From Candidatus Aminicenantota bacterium (lineage in GTDB: Bacteria; Acidobacteriota; Aminicenantia; UBA2199): 28,933 bases of DNA. A program made the translations under genes and the position numbers. Shown in pieces: positions 15,846 through 21,870 of the stretch. Location: the NCBI GenBank assembly GCA_020355945.1, contig CP070627.1, positions 4,460,565-4,489,497 on the forward strand, read 5' to 3'. The notes under the pieces were generated by a model. It did not search any database. It was not told where the DNA came from and was given only the letters and a program-made list of their open reading frames with translations. Every line of letters starts with the position of its first letter. The first letter of the stretch is position 1.

Positions 15846-16646
15846 TCAGTAAACCATCATGCTGAGGTAAGCCACCACTTGATAGTAATCACCGCTTACT
15901 TTCCCTGAGTTGGTGTATTCGATAATCTCGGCTTTTTGGGCTCCCAACTCCAATGCGGCAGACAACATCATGGTGGTGGGGCATACCCCACACATGGAAA
16001 TTCGCTCGGAAGCCACAACATTGAATAGCCCCTCAGGGTCTAAAGCCAAAATCTTATCAATGGCTTTTTGGTCCTTTTCTTTTGCGGTTTCAACATCGAC
16101 GTAATGGCTCATGTCTGAGGAAGCCACGATTAGTGTATCAGGATTGTCTTTAATGAGTCGGGCAATTTCTTTGCCCCCTGCGATTAGTTGGTCAGCGTCG
16201 TGTGATGATATGGTAATGGGAAGGATTTTGGCGTCCGGGTTGATGTACTGGATAAAAGGAACCTGCACTTCCAATGAATGTTCCATGCTGCTGGCTTTAT
16301 TGTCTACAGCAAATATTTTTGAATCGGTTACTAATTTTTTCCTCAGTTCATCATCGATTTCAACATCCCCTAAAGGGGTAAACCAGCGATCATGACCGTC
16401 CACTGCATAAGAATGCCCGAATCCTTGATGATTGACACCCAGTATAATGACAGTTCCCGGGACTTCTACCTGGCCGAACCCTTTTCCTGCACAGCCGGCA
16501 GAGTAAACATAACCGGCGTGAGGAGATATTAATCCTATTACCTTCTTTTTGGTGTCTGCAAACCGGATGTATTCCTCCAGTTCATTTTTTAGAGCTTGAC
16601 TCTCTCCCGGGTAAAACGACCCGGCAACAACAGGTTTTCGTATCAT
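15846..16646 (-). CDS. amrB: AmmeMemoRadiSam system protein B (MEMO1 family), copy 2
   Basis: The start at 16646 (ATG, CAGGAGG 8 nt upstream) gives 266 residues beginning RKPVVAGSFYPG, collinear with copy 1. The metal triad is kept: SPHAGYVYS, GVNHQGFG and SMCGVCPTT. By eye the two copies are about two thirds identical over the whole length with a single one-residue gap, so they are paralogs from a fairly recent duplication. Neither sits with AMMECR1 or the radical-SAM partner here. The longer open frame adds 20 residues that copy 1 lacks. Confidence 0.92.
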   Translation of the reverse strand: MIRKPVVAGSFYPGESQALKNELEEYIRFADTKKKVIGLISPHAGYVYSAGCAGKGFGQVEVPGTVIILGVNHQGFGHSYAVDGHDRWFTPLGDVEIDDELRKKLVTDSKIFAVDNKASSMEHSLEVQVPFIQYINPDAKILPITISSHDADQLIAGGKEIARLIKDNPDTLIVASSDMSHYVDVETAKEKDQKAIDKILALDPEGLFNVVASERISMCGVCPTTMMLSAALELGAQKAEIIEYTNSGKVSGDYYQVVAYLSMMVY

Positions 16647-16710
16647 ACCATACCTCCTGTCGTAGAAATGATTTGACCGCCTGTATTCATGCGGGCAAAA
16701 TCTCACTAAA

Positions 16711-16739
16711 TATATAGCATAAATTGACCCAAATTACAA
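16711..16739 (-). promoter_or_regulatory. Promoter of amrB copy 2
   Basis: Minus-strand TTGTAA (16739-16734), 17-nt spacer, TATATA (16716-16711), about 65 nt before the ATG. Confidence 0.5.
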
Positions 16740-16781
16740 ACAAAAAAAATAGCTCCGGCCAGGAATCACGAAAATAGGCCC

Positions 16782-16810
16782 TTTACACCAACCTTAAAAT
16801 ATTATATGAT
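16782..16810 (+). promoter_or_regulatory. Promoter of the DNA methyltransferase gene, near-leaderless
   Basis: TTTACA (16782-16787), 17-nt spacer, TATGAT (16805-16810). The expected start near 16817 is only about 3 nt before the ATG at 16820, and no Shine-Dalgarno sequence is visible. Confidence 0.65.
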
Positions 16811-16819
16811 ATAAAACCA

Positions 16820-18100
16820 ATGAAGACAAAACATACGATTATTAACGGTGATTCCCGGGGAATGGCGGAACTCCAGGACTGTTCCGTTGACCTGGTGGTA
16901 ACCTCTCCACCCTATTGGCAGCTCAAAGATTACGGTACCAGGGGAGAGGTGGGTTTCAATGATAGTTATGAAGACTATATCAATAACCTTAACCTGGTAT
17001 GGAAAGAGGTCTACCGGGTCCTGGATTATGGGTGCCGATTGTGTGTGAATATTGGTGACCAGTATGCCCGGTCGGTTTACTACGGCCGGTATAAAGTCAT
17101 TCCTATTCGCACGGAGATCATTAAATTTTGTGAAACCATCGGGTTTGATTATATGGGAGCGATTATCTGGCAAAAAGTGGCAACCACTAACACCACTGGC
17201 GGCGCAACCATTATGGGTTCATTTCCCTATCCCAGGAACGGTATCCTGAAACTGGATTACGAATTTATTTTGTTGTTTAAAAAAATCGGTCAGTCACCAA
17301 AGGAGATCAGCAAAGAGACTAAAGAACTATCCCAATTAACAAAAGAGGAATGGAATACGTTTTTTTCCGGGCACTGGAATTTTGCCGGTATGAAGCAAGA
17401 TAAACACCTGGCCATGTTTCCCCTGGAATTACCCTGGCGGTTGATTAAAATGTTTTCTTTTGTAGGAGATACGGTGTTGGACCCGTTTTTAGGCAGCGGC
17501 ACCACCTCCTTAGCTGCATTGGAGTTAAATCGAAACTCAGTGGGATATGAAATCAACCCTGACTTTATTCCTATTATTAAAGATAAATTGGGTGTCAGCG
17601 AAACCCGTCTATTCAAGCAACCGGAATATCGATTTGTAAAACAGGAATTACCCGTTATCGACTTTAACCGGCAAATTGAAAAACTCCCCTATATTTTCAA
17701 GGACCCGGTAAAACTGGATAAAAAAATCAATCCCAAAAACATGCAATTTGGTTCTAAAATCAATAAAAACAGCGGTGCGAGAGAAAAATATTATACGATC
17801 AAACGCATTATTTCCCCTGGAATTTTGATATTGAATGATGGTTTAAAAATCAGGCTTATCGGAATAAAAGAAGATGAGGAAAAAAGAGAACAGGCAGTGG
17901 AGTTCCTGGAAAATAAATTAAAAGGCCAGAAGGTATTTATGAAATTCGACCAGGTCAAATCCGATGCTGAAAATAATTTATGGTGTTATCTTTATCTTAA
18001 GAATAAAACCTTTATTAATGCACATCTATTAAAGAAGAAGCTGGCTCAAGTGGATGAGAGTTATGATTTTAAACACAAACAAAAATTTTTAAAATATTAA
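16820..18100 (+). CDS. Beta-class DNA methyltransferase fused to an SNase-like domain
   Basis: Residues 1 to about 260 form a site-specific DNA methyltransferase with motif order IV then I: TSPPYW at 28-33 and DPFLGSGTTSLAALELNR at 221-238. SPPYW points to N4-cytosine or beta-class N6-adenine methylation. Residues about 323-415 match the staphylococcal nuclease fold: LNDGLKIRLIGIKEDEE, EFLENKLKGQKVFMKFD, LWCYLYLKNKTFINAHLLKKKLA. Aligned with SNase, Arg35 and Glu43 are kept (Arg345, Glu353), but Asp40 is Lys350 and Arg87 is Asn386, so nuclease activity is doubtful and DNA binding more likely. No restriction enzyme is adjacent. The recognition site is unknown. Confidence 0.85.
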   Translation: MKTKHTIINGDSRGMAELQDCSVDLVVTSPPYWQLKDYGTRGEVGFNDSYEDYINNLNLVWKEVYRVLDYGCRLCVNIGDQYARSVYYGRYKVIPIRTEIIKFCETIGFDYMGAIIWQKVATTNTTGGATIMGSFPYPRNGILKLDYEFILLFKKIGQSPKEISKETKELSQLTKEEWNTFFSGHWNFAGMKQDKHLAMFPLELPWRLIKMFSFVGDTVLDPFLGSGTTSLAALELNRNSVGYEINPDFIPIIKDKLGVSETRLFKQPEYRFVKQELPVIDFNRQIEKLPYIFKDPVKLDKKINPKNMQFGSKINKNSGAREKYYTIKRIISPGILILNDGLKIRLIGIKEDEEKREQAVEFLENKLKGQKVFMKFDQVKSDAENNLWCYLYLKNKTFINAHLLKKKLAQVDESYDFKHKQKFLKY

Positions 18101-18159
18101 AATAAAGAAAATCTGCGTAATCTGTGTAATCTGTGGACATCTTTTTTTTAATTAAATCA

Positions 18160-18188
18160 TTGCAATATTCGTTAATTTCAGATACAAT
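18160..18188 (+). promoter_or_regulatory. Promoter of the FakA-FakB/plsY operon
   Basis: TTGCAA (18160-18165), 17-nt spacer, TACAAT (18183-18188), giving a leader of roughly 20 nt to the ATG at 18217. Confidence 0.6.
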
Positions 18189-18216
18189 ATAGGACTACCG
18201 GAAATAAGAGTTGCAA

Positions 18217-20046
18217 ATGAATAAGGCAGAAGGATTTCAGGTGAATAAAATCAGGTACCTGGACGGTATCCGGTTGAGAAATGCTATAATCGCCAGTATC
18301 AGCCACCTGGAAAAACACCAGGATTACTTGAACCGGATAAATGTTTTCCCGGTGCCTGACGGCGATACTGGCACTAACATGTTCCTGACCATGCTTCATA
18401 TATCCTCTGAGCTGGTCAAACTTCCTGACAGGGCCATAGCTAAAGTGAGTTCACAAGTGGCCGAATCTGCGTTGATGGGAGCCCAGGGGAATTCGGGCGC
18501 TATCCTGGCCCAATTTTTCCACGGTTTTGCCCAGGGTGCCAGGGGAAAATGGCGGCTTACTACCAGCGCTTTTGCCACTGCTGTGCAAAATGCCAAAAAA
18601 GCAGCTTACTCCGCACTCACCGACCCTAAAGAGGGAACCATCTTGAGCGTTATCAGCGATTGGGCCAATTATATCCATAAAACCTCCCAGAAAACAGAAG
18701 ATTTCGTGGTTCTCCTGAAAAACAGCTTACAAAAAGCTAAAAAATCTTTAGCTGAGACCCAGCAAAAATTAGAAGTCTTAAAGAAAGCCGGGGTCGTGGA
18801 TGCCGGTGCCCTGGGATTCGTTCACTTACTGGAAGGAATCGTAAATTTTATCGATAAAGGCAAAATCAAACGGATCATAAACCTGATTTCTCACCAGGAA
18901 TCCGCCGCGCCATCCGTACCGCTAAAAAAAGTCAACCCGGGAATTGAGTTTCGTTACTGTACGGAATGTATCATAACCGGAAAGTCAATCCATCATCTCC
19001 AATTAAAAACCCAACTGAAGGATTTAGGTGACTCCTTGATCGTTGCCGGGGGTGAGGAGCGGGTTAGGGTGCACATTCATACCAACACCCCGGAGACCGT
19101 ATTCGATATTTTGGCTCCTCATGGAGAGATTTCATCCAAAAAGATCGATGATATGGTGCAGCAGCATCAAGAAGCTTTTCTTGCATCCGGGACGGAAAGA
19201 ATCGGTATTGTTACTGATTCTTCTTGCGATCTTCCCCAGGATTTTATCACCCACCACCATATCCATATTATCCCGGTAAAATTAACGTTTGGGAGGCAAA
19301 CCTTTTTAGATAAAGTCCAGATAACACCCGCTGAATTTTACGATAAACTTGCTTCCTCGAAAGAGCATCCCACCACGTCGCAGCCATCCGCCGCAGATGC
19401 CAGGCAAATATACCGTGATGTGATTAACCGGTATGAAAGGATTTTATCCATTCACCTCCCGCGCGTGAGCAGCGGGACCTTACAGTCTGTGGAAAATGCA
19501 GCCCGGCAGTTTGAGAAAGACAAAATTATTTGTATCGATGGGAAAGGTATATCCGTCGCATTGGGTTTGGTGGTCATGGAAGCTGTTGCAGCTATAAAAG
19601 AAGGACTTTCTTTGGATAAGGTTATTCATCGTACCCACCAGGCCATCGAAAATATCAGGATTTTCATCACCCTGCCAACCTTAAAATACCTGGTCAGAGG
19701 GGGAAGGCTAAGTAAATCCAAAGGTTTGATCGGTAAAATACTTCACCTCAATCCGATCGTATCTTTTGACCGGGAAGGGCACGTTGTTTTAGCAGCCAAG
19801 GCTTTTGGCGAAAAAAGCGCCATGAAGAAAGCATTGAAAATGGCTGCCAAAGAGGCGCGTCAATACAAAGAAATCAAATTGATCATTGCCCATGCCAATG
19901 CCTATTCCAAAGCTGAAACGCTGGCGGCTGAATTAGCCAGGCGATTTAATATAAGCGGAGAAATTCCAATTCTAGAGGCTGCGCCCGCGCTTGGGGTTCA
20001 TGCCGGTCCCGGTACAGTGGGCTTTGCATTTATCGGGTACAATTAA
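18217..20046 (+). CDS. Fatty acid kinase FakA (DAK2/YloV) fused to a DegV-type FakB
   Basis: The protein has 609 residues from the ATG at 18217. A GTG at 18241 with AGAAGGA upstream is an alternative start. Residues about 10-215 are the DhaL/DAK2 kinase domain with NVFPVPDGDTGTN (Mg-ATP) and GAQGNSGAILAQ. About 240-320 is the FakA middle domain, keeping the Cys (FRYCTE) and HxH (VHIH) zinc pattern. From about 329 to the end the FakA C-domain is replaced by a full DegV/FakB domain (IGIVTDSSCDLP, RVSSGTLQS, LVRGGRLSK, LGVHAGPGTVGF), which binds the fatty acid. The fused enzyme should phosphorylate a bound fatty acid to acyl phosphate. plsY lies 35 nt downstream and uses acyl phosphate. Confidence 0.88.
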   Translation: MNKAEGFQVNKIRYLDGIRLRNAIIASISHLEKHQDYLNRINVFPVPDGDTGTNMFLTMLHISSELVKLPDRAIAKVSSQVAESALMGAQGNSGAILAQFFHGFAQGARGKWRLTTSAFATAVQNAKKAAYSALTDPKEGTILSVISDWANYIHKTSQKTEDFVVLLKNSLQKAKKSLAETQQKLEVLKKAGVVDAGALGFVHLLEGIVNFIDKGKIKRIINLISHQESAAPSVPLKKVNPGIEFRYCTECIITGKSIHHLQLKTQLKDLGDSLIVAGGEERVRVHIHTNTPETVFDILAPHGEISSKKIDDMVQQHQEAFLASGTERIGIVTDSSCDLPQDFITHHHIHIIPVKLTFGRQTFLDKVQITPAEFYDKLASSKEHPTTSQPSAADARQIYRDVINRYERILSIHLPRVSSGTLQSVENAARQFEKDKIICIDGKGISVALGLVVMEAVAAIKEGLSLDKVIHRTHQAIENIRIFITLPTLKYLVRGGRLSKSKGLIGKILHLNPIVSFDREGHVVLAAKAFGEKSAMKKALKMAAKEARQYKEIKLIIAHANAYSKAETLAAELARRFNISGEIPILEAAPALGVHAGPGTVGFAFIGYN

Positions 20047-20081
20047 AAAAAACAGGCAAAAGGGAACCCAATAGGACTTAT

Positions 20082-20738
20082 ATGCTGTCACTTATTTCGA
20101 TTATTATTTTAAGCTACCTGGCGGGTTCTATTCCCACCAGTATTATCTTATCAAAACTGCTTCGAGGTATTGACATCCGTGACTACGGCAGCGGCAATGC
20201 CGGGGGAGCCAATGCCATTCGTGTACTGGGTTGGAAGATTGGCTCAGTCGTTATATTGGTGGATGTGGGTAAAGGTGTGCTGGCTACCCTCCTGGTTTCC
20301 CGGCTGCGGTTCGATCCGGTGCCTCTAACCCCGGATACGGTGCAAATTATTGCTGGCACCTGTGCGATCATCGGCCATATATGGACCGTATTCGCCCAAT
20401 TCAGAGGAGGAAAGGGGGTGGGGACCGGGGCAGGCATGTTATTCTCCCTGTATCCTATGGCCGGGCTTATTTGCCTGGCCATCTTTGTCAGTGTTTTATT
20501 GACAGTAAGGATTGTATCGGTCAGTTCAATGACGGCAGCCATTGCTTTACCTATTGTTATCCTCATCATGAGAAGATTAATGAATTACTCTATTTCCGAT
20601 GAACTCTTGTATTTTTCTATTTTTGCTGCTGTATTGGTTGTCTTTACGCACCGCAGTAATATCAGACGCTTGTTAAAAGGAGAGGAAAAACGTTTCAAAC
20701 GAATTGCGGGCGGCGCCCGCAGCCCAAGAAGGCCCTAA
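20082..20738 (+). CDS. plsY: Glycerol-3-phosphate acyltransferase PlsY
   Basis: The 218-residue integral membrane protein has hydrophobic segments throughout and the PlsY signatures: SYLAGSIPTSIILSKLLRGIDIRDYGSGNAGGANAIR-type motif 1 (GSGNAGGAN in place of the usual GSGNPGATN), GHIWTVFAQFRGGKGVGTGAG motif 2 and the THRSNIRRLLKGEE end. PlsY transfers acyl from acyl phosphate to glycerol-3-phosphate in the inner membrane. It follows the FakA-FakB gene. The family normally ends soon after RRLLKGEE; here a basic tail follows, whose last nine codons (GGARSPRRP) and stop lie in an intergenic repeat. Confidence 0.93.
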   Translation: MLSLISIIILSYLAGSIPTSIILSKLLRGIDIRDYGSGNAGGANAIRVLGWKIGSVVILVDVGKGVLATLLVSRLRFDPVPLTPDTVQIIAGTCAIIGHIWTVFAQFRGGKGVGTGAGMLFSLYPMAGLICLAIFVSVLLTVRIVSVSSMTAAIALPIVILIMRRLMNYSISDELLYFSIFAAVLVVFTHRSNIRRLLKGEEKRFKRIAGGARSPRRP

Positions 20739-20930
20739 GGGGCCATCTTTCGGCGCACTGATTTGTGTGCCGGGAATTACCGCTGCAAAAATGCTTGCCA
20801 AAAAAACAAGCAGTGGACAGTGGACAGATAGTAATACAAAGGTACACGAAGGTAAACATAGGAAAAGTTTTTGTGGGGGGTCCAGGGGGGCAGTTTTTTC
20901 AAAAAGCGCCCCCCTGGTCGCCGAAGGCGT
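20704..20930 (+). repeat. GC-rich composite intergenic repeat, copy 2
   Basis: The left part (20704-20744) has the GCGGGC-GCC-like palindrome and GCAGCCCAA.AAGGCCCT seen inverted at 330-378. The right part (20869-20927) matches the inverse of 263-335 and contains a 10-bp hairpin CCAGGGGGGC/GCCCCCCTGG (20882-20917) with an inner T5/A5 stem. About 125 nt of unlike sequence, including AGTGGAC twice (about 20812-20825), separates them here, whereas the parts adjoin in copy 1. The left part overlaps the end of plsY. Confidence 0.7.
20752..20782 (+). repeat. 31-nt hairpin repeat, copy A
   Basis: GGCGCA / TGTGCC arms enclose TGATT and are followed by GGGAATTACCG. It matches 23406-23436 at 28 of 31 positions; the third stem pair difference is G-U versus G-C, so the hairpin is preserved. 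Confidence 0.65.
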
Positions 20931-20958
20931 AGAGCTTAATACTTTTCAAGATTAGATG

Positions 20959-21112
20959 AAGTACTAAAATAATGCGAATGGGCAATTGTAAATATTCTAC
21001 AAAGTCCTTTTTATTATTGCCCATTCGTGATACGCGTACAGCCTTCATTAAGATTGACCAGGCGAAATACTTTAGAGTACTCCGCCTGGCACAAAGTACT
21101 AAAACAATGCGA
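20959..21112. repeat. Block bounded by 19-nt direct repeats with two internal hairpins
   Basis: AAGTACTAAAATAATGCGA at 20959-20977 recurs at 21094-21112 with one change (T to C). Between them lie a 12-bp inverted repeat, CGAATGGGCAAT with ATTGCCCATTCG (about 20974-21027), and a hairpin CCAGGCG/CGCCTGG at 21058-21089. It is small enough for a non-autonomous element, or could be a structured transcript; no coding potential. Confidence 0.55.
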
Positions 21113-21132
21113 TTTTCCGGATGATTTTTTAA

Positions 21133-21180
21133 ATTTGATAGTAATAGACTAAGATTTTCTTTATAAAATTATTATCAAAT
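21133..21180. promoter_or_regulatory. Inverted repeat, operator candidate for hsp20
   Basis: Thirteen-nt arms, ATTTGATAGTAAT (21133-21145) and ATTATTATCAAAT (21168-21180), match at 12 of 13 positions when inverted, with a 22-nt AT-rich spacer. The right arm ends 2 nt before the -35 box of the hsp20 promoter. It does not resemble CIRCE. Confidence 0.45.
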
Positions 21181-21182
21181 TG

Positions 21183-21211
21183 TTGACAAATGGGAAAAAT
21201 TATACTATACT
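21183..21211 (+). promoter_or_regulatory. Sigma-70 promoter of hsp20
   Basis: TTGACA (21183-21188), 17-nt spacer, TATACT (21206-21211), leader of about 35 nt ending in AGGAGG. No sigma-32-type boxes are seen. Confidence 0.75.
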
Positions 21212-21251
21212 ATTACCGAAAACAATAAAAAAAGAAAACAGGAGGTATAAA

Positions 21252-21692
21252 ATGATGATATTAAGATGGTCACCGATAAAAAGAGTAAGCTGCTTTAATC
21301 CTTTCTATACAGCTCCTTTATCTAAGGATGTCAAAGAGGATAAAGATAACGGTTCTGACATTTCCTGGCTTCCGGCCGCGGACATTTATGACACCAAAGA
21401 TGATTACGTACTCAAAGTGGAAATTCCCGGTCTTTCAAAAAAGGACGTGAAGATTGAAGTGGAAAACGATACCCTCTCGGTTTCCGGTGAGCGAAAGGAA
21501 GAAAAAGACATAAAGGAAGATGACTATCGCTGGAGCGAACGGCGCAGTGGCAAATTCCATCGGGCCTTCAGGCTTCCCAAGAACACCGATGCCAAAAAAA
21601 TCAATGCATCCATGAAAGATGGTATTCTTGAATTGAAGGTTCCCAAACCCGAAGTAAAGAAACCCAAAAACATCCCGATTACGGTTCATTAA
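21252..21692 (+). CDS. Small heat shock protein, Hsp20/alpha-crystallin family
   Basis: The ATG at 21252 (146 residues) is chosen for AGGAGG at 21240-21245; a second ATG follows directly. A short N-terminal arm (RWSPIKRVSCFNPFY) leads to the alpha-crystallin domain at about 40-135: DIYDTKDDYVLKVEIPGLSKKDVKIEVENDTLSVSGE, RSGKFHRAFRLPKNTD, ASMKDGILELKVPK. The domain ends in the conserved A-x-x-x-GxLxL motif, and NIPITVH supplies the I-x-I/V tail that docks oligomers. It is an ATP-independent holdase. It is followed by a hairpin and then htrA, so both may belong to one stress programme. Confidence 0.95.
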   Translation: MMILRWSPIKRVSCFNPFYTAPLSKDVKEDKDNGSDISWLPAADIYDTKDDYVLKVEIPGLSKKDVKIEVENDTLSVSGERKEEKDIKEDDYRWSERRSGKFHRAFRLPKNTDAKKINASMKDGILELKVPKPEVKKPKNIPITVH

Positions 21693-21712
21693 TGCCGGGA
21701 AAAAGTCAAAAA

Positions 21713-21758
21713 GCCACGGATAGACACGGATAAACAAAAATCCGTGTAAATCCGTGGC
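21713..21758 (+). terminator. Long hairpin after hsp20, possible terminator or repeat
   Basis: GCCACGGAT and ATCCGTGGC form a 9-bp stem that continues, after a 2-nt internal loop, into ACACGGAT/ATCCGTGT with an A-rich loop. No T-run follows, so termination is uncertain. The CACGGATNNACACGG motif is a common intergenic filler and may be a mobile repeat. Confidence 0.5.
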
Positions 21759-21800
21759 CGGGGTGTCTCTTAAAGGGTGGATTTAGGAGGCAAAAACCAG

Positions 21801-21829
21801 TTGAAATTAATTATCAGTGAGTGTATAAT
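21801..21829 (+). promoter_or_regulatory. Sigma-70 promoter of htrA
   Basis: TTGAAA (21801-21806), 17-nt spacer, TATAAT (21824-21829), about 41 nt before the ATG, with GAGGAGG in the leader. Confidence 0.75.
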
Positions 21830-21870
21830 AATTTAATGAAAAGTAAAAGTTGGTTATGAGGAGGTAGACA

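Larger units (their letters stand above)
20739..21132. other. Repeat-rich intergenic region between plsY and hsp20
   Basis: This stretch holds no protein-like frame. In order it contains the tail of the composite repeat, the 31-nt hairpin repeat at 20752-20782, the strong hairpin at 20882-20917, and a 154-nt block (20959-21112) bounded by direct repeats and holding two further hairpins. It separates the lipid operon from the hsp20 promoter. Confidence 0.6.
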
